From contig NZ_CABPSN010000009.1 in the NCBI RefSeq assembly GCF_902459565.1, positions 124,001 to 188,000 on the forward strand: DNA of 64,000 nucleotides, given 5' to 3'. Under the pieces are notes generated by a model that saw only the letters and a program-made list of their open reading frames with translations, searched no databases and was not told where the DNA came from. Shown here piece after piece: positions 48,526 to 56,964 of the stretch. Both the position numbers and the translations under genes were made by a program. Each line of letters opens with the position of its first letter. The stretch's first letter is position 1. The stretch comes from Pandoraea aquatica (lineage in GTDB: Bacteria; Pseudomonadota; Gammaproteobacteria; Burkholderiales; Burkholderiaceae).

Positions 48526-48890
48526 CGTTGCCACCGGAACGCCGCACGGCGGTCGCGCTCGCCTACGGCGCGAAAGATTCGGCCCCGCGTGTCGTGGCAA
48601 AGGGTTACGGGTTGCTGGCCGAGACTATCGTGCGCACGGCGCGCGAGCATGGCCTGTACGTGCACGAGTCGCCGGAGCTGGTGAGTTTGCTGATGCAGGT
48701 CGACCTCGACCAGCGAATTCCCGCGCAGTTGTATCAGGCCGTCGCCGAACTGCTGGCATGGCTCTACAAACTCGAAGCCGGACGTGGCGGCAAACCGCCC
48801 CCGCTCCCTCCGGGCATCCTGCCCCCGGACGTCCCGGCCGAAGCATCCGCCGACACCCCGCCACCGCCCGTCTCCTCCCCGTCCGCCTGA
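48522..48890 (+). CDS. FlhB C-terminal-domain homologue (FhlB type)
   Basis: This 122-residue protein corresponds to the cytoplasmic tail of FlhB/YscU without the membrane part. The segment TAVALAYGAKDSAPRVVAKGYGLLAETIVRTAREHGLYVHESPELVSLL matches the FlhB tail, where the autocleavage site would be NPTH; here the equivalent position has no NPTH. The end is a Pro-rich tail. Such stand-alone proteins (FhlB) can partly substitute for the FlhB tail. It overlaps the preceding FliK-like gene by 4 bp. Confidence 0.85.
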   Translation: MTLPPERRTAVALAYGAKDSAPRVVAKGYGLLAETIVRTAREHGLYVHESPELVSLLMQVDLDQRIPAQLYQAVAELLAWLYKLEAGRGGKPPPLPPGILPPDVPAEASADTPPPPVSSPSA

Positions 48891-49121
48891 CAACGCAGGC
48901 ACTAGGTCGCACCCTGCGCGCTAAATGCGTGTGTGGCGTGAAGTATCCGAATAGCGCTCCGTACGCGTTCGCACTACTCGCTTGATTCATCTAGGGATTT
49001 GGCGCTTTCGACGCGCCAGGATTCGACGCGCCCGTCCCATCGTTCGCGGATGGTCAATAGCATGAGTCTTCGGGTGTTCACGCGGAACGCCCGTGTCCAC
49101 TGATCGCTTTGACGGAAGACC

Positions 49122-49577
49122 ATGCAACTCACCACCTTTACCGACGCTCGTCGGTCCGGCGCAATGCCCTGCGCCTCACATTTCATTTCGCCGCCTATGC
49201 CGACGCTCTCGCACGACGCGTTTCTCGATTGGATCGCCGCAGAGAAGTCCGGTGTGTTCGCGGTGTCGGAAGCGGAATTCTGGCGACTCGAAGTCATCGT
49301 CGACGATGAGATTCGATTGCTGGCGGATACAACGTCAACTGCCCCAAGAACCTTTGCAACGTTGAGCGATGTCTCGGATTTCCTGCTCGTCGTCGGCATT
49401 TCCGAATTCTCCGTGATCCCGAATCCTTCGGCGTTACGCGCGGCGGACTACGACAACTGGGTCTTGCAGGCGATTCAGGAAGCCGTTCGCGAGGCGGATG
49501 CTCCCGACACTGAGTGGATTGCTAACGAAGAGGTCGAGGAAGCGACCAGAAACCTGACCGAGGGCAATCACGAGTGA
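49122..49577 (+). CDS. Probable antitoxin of a RelE/ParE-type pair, unusually long
   Basis: This 151-residue protein is of unclear family. It sits directly before a RelE/ParE-like toxin gene and overlaps it by 4 bp, the standard antitoxin position. The C-terminal part (DNWVLQAIQEAVREADAPDTEWIANEEVEEATRNL) resembles the toxin-wrapping tail of small antitoxins. The N-terminal ~75 residues (LSHDAFLDWIAAEKSGVFAVSEAEFWRLEVIVDDE) show no DNA-binding motif that I recognise. GGAAGA precedes ATG 49122. The GC content appears lower than in the flagellar genes. A 231-bp gap before it holds nothing clear. Confidence 0.6.
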   Translation: MQLTTFTDARRSGAMPCASHFISPPMPTLSHDAFLDWIAAEKSGVFAVSEAEFWRLEVIVDDEIRLLADTTSTAPRTFATLSDVSDFLLVVGISEFSVIPNPSALRAADYDNWVLQAIQEAVREADAPDTEWIANEEVEEATRNLTEGNHE

Positions 49578-49858
49578 TCCCGATCGTCTGGACACGCCGT
49601 GCAGCGAACGAACGTTATGACGCCTATCGGTATTTGTTGCCGAAAAATGCCGCAGCCGCGGGTCGCCAGTCTCGCGAGGTCTCCGCGCAAGTGCTGTGGT
49701 TTCAACGTTACCCAAGCCTAGGTCGACTTGGCCGTGTCTTGCGGACTCGTGAATTCCTTATACGACGGACGCCATATCTCGCGATCTATCGCCATCGAGT
49801 GGATCTGTCACGCATCGAAATCATGCGATTTCTGCACGGTGCTCAACTTTGGCGTTGA
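49574..49858 (+). CDS. RelE/ParE-family toxin
   Basis: This 94-residue basic protein has the RelE/ParE fold pattern: VWTRRAANERYDAYRYLLPKNAAAA at the start, a central RYPSLGRLGRVLRTREFLIRRTPYLAIYRH strand pair with conserved Arg residues, and the ending IEIMRFLHGAQLW. These are typical of plasmid-stabilisation toxins that block translation or gyrase. It starts with GTG 49574, overlapping the antitoxin stop. Which target it hits cannot be told from the sequence. Confidence 0.85.
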   Translation: MIPIVWTRRAANERYDAYRYLLPKNAAAAGRQSREVSAQVLWFQRYPSLGRLGRVLRTREFLIRRTPYLAIYRHRVDLSRIEIMRFLHGAQLWR

Positions 49859-49885
49859 CCGGAATTAGCTACATCTCTCTTCTCA

Positions 49886-50623
49886 ATGGAAAACGTGCAA
49901 AGTCCACATCCCTCTGAAACGTCGGCGAACCGCCTCGCCTTTACCCAACACGAAGATATCCGAGAGGAAGTTCGTATCTGCATTGAACGACTGCGTCTGG
50001 GCCGCCATTCGAATGCACAACTGCTTGTCGGCACCTACGATGCTGGTAAATCAGCAATGCTTGACCGCTTGCATCGGGATATCGAGCATCTAGGTGCCAT
50101 GACCATCTGCATACCGATGCCTGGGAGCTGCAAGCTTTCCGATCAACTGGTCCCTTTGATTCATATGGTGCTCACGCGCTTAAGCAAGGTGCCCGCCGCA
50201 CGCGACGAAGTCGCGCTTGGCTTGAACGAGCTTGCGCGTTTTGTGCATCGCATGAAGGTCCCATATGGCGAGATTGATGGCGCGTATCTCGACTCGTTCG
50301 AATTGGCGCTCCCGTTTTTCGGCCGCCTGGAAGTTGATCTGTGTGCGCTATTGGCGCAGGTGGGACTTGCTGCGCAGGCGGCAAAATCAGTACTCGCCAT
50401 CGTTATCGACGACATGCACCTGATGTCCAGATACGAGAAGGTCTCGCTGCTTTACGCCCTTCACCGATGTAACCAAAAGGGCCTACCTGTCACGGTGATT
50501 GGAACAGGCCTGCCCGAGATCCTTGGGCAACTCAGCAGCGAGGCAACAGGCTACGCAGAACGAATGTTCGAGGTGACATATCTCAGTCCCCTGAACGATA
50601 TGGACTTCTCGGTTCAGGCGTAA
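49886..50623 (+). pseudogene. Truncated AAA ATPase (Orc1/Cdc6-like bacterial family)
   Basis: This 245-residue ATPase has Walker A GTYDAGKSAM near residues 49-58 and Walker B VLAIVIDDMH near 170, followed by a sensor-1-like VIGTGLPEI. It matches, by memory, the ATPase part of ~380-400-residue bacterial AAA proteins with a C-terminal winged helix. The frame stops right after YAERMFEVTYLSPLNDMD, where relatives continue into the lid and DNA-binding parts, so it looks truncated. It follows the toxin by 27 bp. It may be a decaying remnant or a shortened protein still made. Confidence 0.6.
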
Positions 50624-50655
50624 CCCTTCGATGTCGGCGATCTAGCAGGAGGCAA

Positions 50656-50684
50656 TAAAAAAGCCCCGTCAAAGACGGGGCTTT
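50656..50684 (-). terminator. Intrinsic terminator after fliE
   Basis: AAAGCCCCGTC (50660-50670) pairs perfectly with GACGGGGCTTT (50674-50684). On the minus strand a run of T follows (complement of 50656-50662). It lies 24 bp past the fliE stop and also stands between fliE and the islet. Confidence 0.9.
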
Positions 50685-50707
50685 CTCGACAGCCATTCAG
50701 CCAGCCA

Positions 50708-51043
50708 TCAAACCTGCATATTCATGACGGTTGTGTAGGCCGAAACGAGCTTGTTGCGCACTTGCAGGCTCATCTGGAAGCCGATGTTGGCTTTTTGCAG
50801 GTCGACCATCACGTCGTTCAGCGCCACGCCCGGCTCGCCCATTTCGAAGGCCTTGGCCTGCGCTTCGGCACCGTTCTGCGATGCCGACACGCGCTTGAGC
50901 GACGCTTCCAGTTCAGACGCGAAACCGCCCGTCTTCGACGCGGCACCCGCGCCGACACTGGACGTGCCCATGATCGAGCCCGCCGCCTGCGACGCTACGC
51001 CGCCCAGCTTTTGCAGTACCGATTCGATCCCCGGAATGGCCAT
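50708..51043 (-). CDS. fliE: Flagellar hook-basal body protein FliE
   Basis: FliE links the MS ring to the rod (111 residues). The C-terminal half is diagnostic: [46 protein letters not shown]. The N-terminal half is Ala/Ser-rich and variable. AAGGA precedes ATG 51043. It is transcribed away from fliF, as in other Burkholderiaceae. Confidence 0.95.
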   Translation of the reverse strand: MAIPGIESVLQKLGGVASQAAGSIMGTSSVGAGAASKTGGFASELEASLKRVSASQNGAEAQAKAFEMGEPGVALNDVMVDLQKANIGFQMSLQVRNKLVSAYTTVMNMQV

Positions 51044-51403
51044 TGTGCTTGTCCTTGCTTATGTCGATGCGTCGATACAACAACCCCGGCAGCCCGCGAA
51101 ACACCCGCCGAACCCACCGGATTGCCTTTTATCAGTCACGTCGGAGCTTACCACCCCTTGGCAAGCCCTCAATAGCTTAATTAACGGGAAAAGACCCGCC
51201 TAATCCTTAGAACGATTCCACATTCGCCATCGAATAATCAGGACCATCGGCATCGTGCGCACCCGCACCAAGTTTCTTTCCAATCCTTAGCAACTTGAGG
51301 ATGCGCGCCCGATGCCACGCGTACCCGGAGAATTCTGTCGCATGTTAGTGAGCACTTCCACCGCGATGACCGTCATCACAACGCCCCTGGCGTGGAGCCG
51401 CGC
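51044..51403. other. Divergent fliE-fliF intergenic region
   Basis: This 360-bp region should hold promoters in both directions. AATCCTTAG occurs twice in direct order (near 51202 and 51282), and a small CGGG-AAAAGA-CCCG hairpin lies near 51185. I see no clear sigma-28 or sigma-54 promoter. No gene was recognised. Confidence 0.45.
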
Positions 51404-53101
51404 ATGAACGCCGCCACCCAGACGGCTGACGCCGCCGCCAAGCCGCCCCTGCTCGCGCAGCTACGCTCGCGTGAGCGCCTGCCGTTGCTCATCGGCGGCG
51501 CGGCCATCGTCGCATTGCTGATCGCCGTCTTCCTGTGGAGCCGTGCCCCCGACTACAAGGTGCTGTACAGCAACCTGAGCGATCGCGACGGGGGTGCCAT
51601 CATCACGTCGCTCCAGCAGATGAACGTGCCGTACAAGTTCGCCGAGGGCGGCGGGGCCATTCTGGTGCCGTCCGAACAGGTGCACGACGTGCGTCTGCGT
51701 CTGGCCTCCCAAGGCCTGCCCAAGGGCGGTCTGGTCGGCTTCGAACTGATGGACAACCAAAAGTTCGGTATCAGCCAGTTCGCCGAACAGGTCAATTACC
51801 AGCGCGCCCTCGAAGGCGAACTCGCCCGCTCGGTCGAATCGCTTTCCGCCGTGTCGGCTGCCCGCGTGCACCTCGCGATCCCGAAGCCGTCGGTGTTCGT
51901 GCGCGAACAGCAAAAGCCGAGCGCCTCGGTGCTGGTCACGCTCTACCCGGGCCGTGTGCTCGACGATGCGCAGGTGAGCGCCATCGTGCACATGGTGGCG
52001 TCGAGCGTGCCGGAACTGCCCGTCAAGAACGTGACGGTGCTGGACCAGAACGGCAATCTGCTCTCCGCCCAAAGCGGTAATGCGCTGGGTCTGGACGCCA
52101 GCCAGCTCAAGTACGTCCGCGAACTCGAACAGTCCTACGCACGCCGCATCGAGGCGATCCTGAACCCGATCGTCGGGCCGGGCAACGTCCATGCGCAGGT
52201 GACGGCAGACGTCGACTTCAACCAGGTCGAGCAGACGTCCGAAAACTACAAGCCGAACTCGGGCGAACAAGCCGTTCGCAGCCAGCAAAGCAGCGAAGCC
52301 TCGCAGATCGGCGCGAACGCCGCCGGTGGTGTGCCGGGTGCGCTGTCGAACCAGCCGCCGGGTCAGGCCACCGCGCCGATCACGCAGCAACAGCAACAAC
52401 AGCAGTTCGCCCAGCAGGGTGCCAACCCGGCCAGCGCCGCCAGCGCCCCGCAAGGCCCGCGCAGCGACCGCAAGGACGCCACGACCAATTACGAAGTCGA
52501 CCGCACGATTCGTCACGTGCAGCAGGCGACCGGCGGCCTCAAGCGTCTGTCGGCAGCGATTGTCGTGAACTACCGTCCGGGCACCGACGCCAAGGGCAAG
52601 CCCGCGATGGTGGCGCTCACGCAAGCCCAGCTCGACCAGATCCAGAATCTCTCGAAGGAGGCCATCGGCTTCTCCGGCCAGCGCGGCGACACGATCAACA
52701 TCGTCAACAGCGCATTCACGGTCGAAGAAGATCCGGAAGCGAACCTGCCGTGGTGGCGTCAGCGTCAGAACATCGAACTGGCCAAGCAAGTCGGCAAGTG
52801 GGTGCTGATCGGCCTGATCGGTCTCTATCTGTGGTTCGGCGTGATTCGCCCGGCCATCCGCAAGCACCTGACCCCGCCGCCGCCGGCCGAGCCGACGATG
52901 GCAGGCGCAGGTGGTGCGGGCGGCGCAGCAGGCGCCGAGGGCGGTGAAGGTGAAGGCGCAGACGGCGAAGCCGGCAAGCGCGGCGAACTCAGCGCTTACG
53001 AACGTAACTTGCAGTACGCGCGTCAGGTGGCGCGACAGGATCCGAAGATCGTGGCAACGGTAGTCAAAGCATGGGTGGGTGGTGGCGATGAGCGCGGCTG
53101 A
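51404..53101 (+). CDS. fliF: Flagellar MS-ring protein FliF
   Basis: FliF forms the membrane ring on which the motor is built (565 residues). It has two membrane helices: residues ~27-46 (LPLLIGGAAIVALLIAVFLW) and ~465-485 (WVLIGLIGLYLWFGVI). Ring-building motifs follow the first, including YSNLSDRDGGAIITSLQQMNVPYKF. The segment LPKGGLVGFELMDNQKFGISQFAEQVNYQRALEGELARSVESL is the conserved core. A Gln-rich insert (about 310-350) is variable. The C-terminal tail binds FliG. ATG 51404 follows GGAG; a GTG four codons earlier is less likely. It overlaps fliG by 14 bp. Confidence 0.96.
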   Translation: MNAATQTADAAAKPPLLAQLRSRERLPLLIGGAAIVALLIAVFLWSRAPDYKVLYSNLSDRDGGAIITSLQQMNVPYKFAEGGGAILVPSEQVHDVRLRLASQGLPKGGLVGFELMDNQKFGISQFAEQVNYQRALEGELARSVESLSAVSAARVHLAIPKPSVFVREQQKPSASVLVTLYPGRVLDDAQVSAIVHMVASSVPELPVKNVTVLDQNGNLLSAQSGNALGLDASQLKYVRELEQSYARRIEAILNPIVGPGNVHAQVTADVDFNQVEQTSENYKPNSGEQAVRSQQSSEASQIGANAAGGVPGALSNQPPGQATAPITQQQQQQQFAQQGANPASAASAPQGPRSDRKDATTNYEVDRTIRHVQQATGGLKRLSAAIVVNYRPGTDAKGKPAMVALTQAQLDQIQNLSKEAIGFSGQRGDTINIVNSAFTVEEDPEANLPWWRQRQNIELAKQVGKWVLIGLIGLYLWFGVIRPAIRKHLTPPPPAEPTMAGAGGAGGAAGAEGGEGEGADGEAGKRGELSAYERNLQYARQVARQDPKIVATVVKAWVGGGDERG

Positions 53102-54086
53102 GGGACTCCAACGCAGCGCCATCCTCCTGATGTCGCTGGGCGAAGATGAAGCGGCGGAGGTCTTCAAGTACCTCGCGCCGCGTGAAGTGCAGAAGCTCGG
53201 CGCAGCGATGGCTCAGCTTAGACAGGTCACGCGCGATCAGATCGCCGACGTGCTGCAGGACTTCGTGCTCGAAGCGGAGCAGCATTCGGCGCTGTCGCTC
53301 GATTCGTCCGAATACATTCGCTCGGTGCTCAACAAGGCGCTGGGTAACGACAAGGCCGCGGGCCTGATCGAACGCATTCTGCAGGGCGGCGATACGAGCG
53401 GTATCGAAGGCCTGAAGTGGATGGACTCGACGGCCGTGGCCGAACTGATCCGCCACGAGCACCCGCAGATCATCGCGACGATTCTGGTGCACCTCGACCG
53501 CGATCAGGCGTCGGAAGTCCTCGCGCTCTTCACGGAGCGTCTGCGTAACGACGTGGTGCTGCGTATCGCCACGCTCGACGGTATCCAGCCGGCCGCGCTG
53601 CGCGAACTCAACGACGTGCTGACCAAACTGCTTTCGGGCAGCGAGAACATCAAGCGCAGCCCGATGGGTGGCGTGCGCACGGCGGCAGAAATCCTTAACT
53701 ATCTGGGCGGCGTGCACGAAGAATCGGTCATCGAAGCCGTGCGCAACTACGACTCGGACCTCGCGGCGAAGATCGTCGAAGAGATGTTCGTGTTCGAAAA
53801 CCTGCTCGACGTGGAAGACCGCAGCATTCAGGTGCTGCTCAAGGAAATCGAGTCCGAGTCGCTCATCATCGCACTCAAGGGTGCACCGTCCGAGCTGCGC
53901 GAGAAGTTCTTCAAGAACATGTCGGCCCGTGCGGCCGAACTGTTGCGCGAAGACCTCGAATCGCGCGGTCCGGTCCGTGTCTCGGAAGTCGAAGCCGAAC
54001 AGAAGAAGGTGCTGCAAGTCGTGCGGCGCCTGGCCGATCAGGGCGCCATCATGATCGGCGGCCGCGGCGACGACGCGTACGTCTAA
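53088..54086 (+). CDS. fliG: Flagellar motor switch protein FliG
   Basis: FliG is the rotor component that meets the stator (332 residues). The N-terminal LQRSAILLMSLGEDEAAEVFKYLAPREVQ binds FliF. The middle domain contains the EHPQ motif (IRHEHPQIIATILVHLD). The C-terminal torque helix has the charged residues of RDLEVEDRS-type sequence, here DVEDRSIQVLLKEIESESL and LREKFFKNMSARAAELLREDLESRG. ATG 53088 lies inside the fliF end. Confidence 0.97.
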   Translation: MSAAEGLQRSAILLMSLGEDEAAEVFKYLAPREVQKLGAAMAQLRQVTRDQIADVLQDFVLEAEQHSALSLDSSEYIRSVLNKALGNDKAAGLIERILQGGDTSGIEGLKWMDSTAVAELIRHEHPQIIATILVHLDRDQASEVLALFTERLRNDVVLRIATLDGIQPAALRELNDVLTKLLSGSENIKRSPMGGVRTAAEILNYLGGVHEESVIEAVRNYDSDLAAKIVEEMFVFENLLDVEDRSIQVLLKEIESESLIIALKGAPSELREKFFKNMSARAAELLREDLESRGPVRVSEVEAEQKKVLQVVRRLADQGAIMIGGRGDDAYV

Positions 54087-54105
54087 CGGAACGGGGCCCG
54101 CGCGT

Positions 54106-54765
54106 ATGTCGACCATCATCCCGAAGGAACGCCTCTCCGCCTGGCAACGCTGGGAGATGGCGTCGTTCGACCCGCCGCCGCCCCCGGCCCCGCCGCCGCC
54201 GCAACCGCCCAGCCCGCTGGACGATCCTGCACTCGTCGAACAAATTGCCGCGTGGCGCGAAGAAGCACGCGCCGCCGGACACGCCGAAGGCTACGCTGCC
54301 GGTCATGCGCAAGGTTATGCCGCAGGCCAGGCCGAGGGAAAGCAAGAAGTCGACACGCGTGCCGCACAACTCGCGGATATCGCGCATGGCTTCGGCAACG
54401 CCGTGAACGCCATCGACCGTGAAGTCGCCGAACCGTTGCTCGGACTGGCGCTCGACATCGCGCGTCAGGCATTGCATCAGACACTCGCCATTCGTCCGGA
54501 AACGCTGCTGCCGATCGTGCGCGATCTGCTGGCCAACGATCCGCTCACGGGCTCCCCGCGTCTGCTGCTCAATCCGGAAGACGTCGAACTCGTCGAATCG
54601 CATGTCGGCGCAGAACTCCGTGCCGCCGGCTGGACCGTGCGCGCCGATCCCACCATTGAGCGCGGCGGCTGCAAGGCCGAAGCCGCAAGCGGCGAAGTCG
54701 ATGCGACCATCGCGACCCGCTGGCAGCGCGTCATGGCGGCACTGGGCAAGGATCTGCCATGGTGA
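54106..54765 (+). CDS. fliH: Flagellar assembly protein FliH
   Basis: FliH regulates the export ATPase FliI and tethers it to the C ring (219 residues). It starts [19 protein letters not shown], where the Trp residues bind the export gate, then a Pro-rich patch. The GxxxG-type repeat region ([26 protein letters not shown]) follows near 60-85 and is a FliH hallmark. The C-terminal domain has [22 protein letters not shown]. It overlaps fliI by 7 bp. Confidence 0.94.
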   Translation: MSTIIPKERLSAWQRWEMASFDPPPPPAPPPPQPPSPLDDPALVEQIAAWREEARAAGHAEGYAAGHAQGYAAGQAEGKQEVDTRAAQLADIAHGFGNAVNAIDREVAEPLLGLALDIARQALHQTLAIRPETLLPIVRDLLANDPLTGSPRLLLNPEDVELVESHVGAELRAAGWTVRADPTIERGGCKAEAASGEVDATIATRWQRVMAALGKDLPW

Positions 54766-56480
54766 ACGCCGAACTCACCCCGCTCTCCGCACATGCGCCG
54801 GTGCTGCCCAGCACCGAGCATCCGCATGACGAGGCGACGCCGTCCACGCCCGCCCCGGCGAACGACGGCACCACGCCTTCCGTGCGGTTGTGGGATGAGA
54901 TCGACACGCACACGGTGCAAGCCGGTGCGTTGCAGCCCGACGATCACGATCACGACGCTGAGACCGACGTCGAAGCTGCCGCACAAGCCAGTGACGACAC
55001 CTCAGCGCAAGCAACGCCCGAGACCGATGTTGGCACGTCGGCTACCGCAGCACAACAACCGCACAACGCACTGAACGCCCGCGAACTCGCGCGCGATGCC
55101 CACCTGCGCCGCTGGCAGAACACGTTGCGCGAGCGCATCGCGCACGTACACGCCGTCGAGCCGACACGCCGCTGCGGTCGCCTCACGCGCGCCGCCGGTC
55201 TGGTGCTCGAAGCCGTCGGCCTGCGCTTGCCGGTCGGTGCGGGCTGCCTGATCGAACTGCCGGTTCACGACGCCTCGCGCGAACCCGCCACGGCGGAAGC
55301 GGAAGTCGTCGGCTTCGGTGGCGACCGCCTGTTCCTCATGCCGCAAACGGAAGTTGCCGGCCTGCTGCCCGGTGCGCGCGTGTTCCCGATGGAACCCGCT
55401 GCGGACGGCCCGCTCCCGTCGCAACGTCACAACGGCAAACGTCTGCCCGTGGGCGAAGCCCTGCTCGGCCGCGTGGTCGATGCCGCAGGTCGCCCGCTGG
55501 ACGACTTCGGCCCGCTCGGCATGACCGACAGCGCCTCGCTCGCGTCGGTGCCGATCAATCCGCTGGGCCGCGCGCCCATCGAGTCGGTGCTCGATGTCGG
55601 CGTGCGCGCCATCAACTCGCTGCTCACCGTGGGACGCGGTCAGCGCATGGGCCTCTTCGCAGGGTCGGGCGTCGGCAAGAGCGTGCTGCTCGGCATGATG
55701 GCCCGCTTCACGCAGGCCGAAGTGATCGTCGTCGGACTGATCGGCGAGCGCGGACGCGAAGTGAAAGACTTCATCGAGAACATTCTCGGGCCGGACGGCC
55801 TGGCGCGCTCGGTCGTCGTGGCCGCACCGGCCGACGTCTCGCCGCTGCTGCGCCTGCAAGGCGCGGCCTACGCCACAACGCTGGCCGAGTACTTCCGCGA
55901 TCAGGGCAAAGACGTGCTGCTGATCATGGATTCGCTGACCCGTTACGCGATGGCGCAACGCGAAATCGCACTGGCCATCGGTGAGCCGCCTGCCACGAAG
56001 GGCTATCCGCCCTCGGTGTTCGCCAAGCTGCCCGCGCTCGTGGAGCGTGCCGGTAACGGTCCGGACGGCGGCGGTTCCATCACGGCGTTCTACACCGTGC
56101 TGACCGAAGGTGACGATCAGCAAGATCCCATCGCCGACTCGGCCCGCGCCATTCTCGACGGGCACATCGTGCTCTCGCGTCAGCTCGCGGAGTCGGGTCA
56201 CTACCCCGCCATCGACATCGAACAGTCGATCAGCCGGGCGATGGCCGCGCTCATCGACGACGCGCAGTTCGATACGGTGCGCCGCTTCAAGCAGATGCTT
56301 TCGCGCTACCAGCGCAACCGCGACCTCATCAACGTGGGCGCGTACGCGCCGGGCAGCGACCCGATGCTCGATCAGGCGATCGAGCTGTATCCCCGTCTCG
56401 AAGGCTTCCTGCAACAGGGAATGCGCGAGCGGGCCAGTTATCCGGACGCCGTGCAGCAGTTGCGCGGACTGTTCCACTAA
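54759..56480 (+). CDS. fliI: Flagellum-specific ATPase FliI with a long acidic N-terminal extension
   Basis: FliI is the F1-beta-like ATPase of flagellar export (573 residues; usual length 440-470). Walker A GSGVGKS lies near residue 305, with [30 protein letters not shown] after it, and Walker [21 protein letters not shown]. The extra length is a ~110-residue N-terminal part rich in Ala, Asp, Thr and His (for example [10 protein letters not shown]) before the normal start of homology ([15 protein letters not shown]). The ATG at 54759 has AAGGA upstream and overlaps fliH, so the extension appears to be translated. Confidence 0.95.
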   Translation: MVNAELTPLSAHAPVLPSTEHPHDEATPSTPAPANDGTTPSVRLWDEIDTHTVQAGALQPDDHDHDAETDVEAAAQASDDTSAQATPETDVGTSATAAQQPHNALNARELARDAHLRRWQNTLRERIAHVHAVEPTRRCGRLTRAAGLVLEAVGLRLPVGAGCLIELPVHDASREPATAEAEVVGFGGDRLFLMPQTEVAGLLPGARVFPMEPAADGPLPSQRHNGKRLPVGEALLGRVVDAAGRPLDDFGPLGMTDSASLASVPINPLGRAPIESVLDVGVRAINSLLTVGRGQRMGLFAGSGVGKSVLLGMMARFTQAEVIVVGLIGERGREVKDFIENILGPDGLARSVVVAAPADVSPLLRLQGAAYATTLAEYFRDQGKDVLLIMDSLTRYAMAQREIALAIGEPPATKGYPPSVFAKLPALVERAGNGPDGGGSITAFYTVLTEGDDQQDPIADSARAILDGHIVLSRQLAESGHYPAIDIEQSISRAMAALIDDAQFDTVRRFKQMLSRYQRNRDLINVGAYAPGSDPMLDQAIELYPRLEGFLQQGMRERASYPDAVQQLRGLFH

Positions 56481-56492
56481 TTGGAGGCGGCC

Positions 56493-56945
56493 ATGAATTC
56501 CAACCTGCCCCTCAAGTTGCTCATCGAACTCGCCCAGAAGGACGTGGACGAAGCTGCGCGCCTGCTTGGCGAGCGTCAGACGCAACGCGCCGAAGTCGAG
56601 CGTCAGCTCGAAGCACTGCGTCAGTATCGTCACGAGTACCGCACGCGCATGCAGACGGCAACGATTCAGGGCATGGCGGGATGCGACTGGCGCAACTTCC
56701 AGCAATTCATCGATACGCTCGACACCGCCATCGGACAGCAGGCCATGCTGCTCCAGCAAGCGGAAGAGCGTCTCAACGTCGCGCGCCGGGAATGGCAGGC
56801 ACAGCAACGCCGCCTGAACTCCTTCGGCACGCTCGCCTCGCGCGAAGAAGCCCGCACCGCTGTGCGTGTGGCACGTCGCGAGCAGAAAGAAAACGACGAG
56901 TACGCCGCGCGCAGCCTGCGCCGTCGTGCCGAATCACCGATTTGA
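56493..56945 (+). CDS. fliJ: Flagellar export chaperone FliJ
   Basis: FliJ is a 150-residue antiparallel coiled coil inserted in the FliI hexamer. LLIELAQKDVDEAARLLGERQTQRAEVERQLEALRQYRHEYRTRM and the C-terminal heptads fit the family. GGAGG precedes ATG 56493, 12 bp after the fliI stop. The end, RRRAESPI, is basic as usual. Confidence 0.93.
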   Translation: MNSNLPLKLLIELAQKDVDEAARLLGERQTQRAEVERQLEALRQYRHEYRTRMQTATIQGMAGCDWRNFQQFIDTLDTAIGQQAMLLQQAEERLNVARREWQAQQRRLNSFGTLASREEARTAVRVARREQKENDEYAARSLRRRAESPI

Positions 56946-56964
56946 AGGAATTGAGGAGCCCACT

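Noticed and set aside
48974-49399. Minus-strand open frame opposite the antitoxin gene
   Set aside because: It has no ribosome-binding site and no recognisable protein features; the plus-strand gene has both and is coupled to the toxin.
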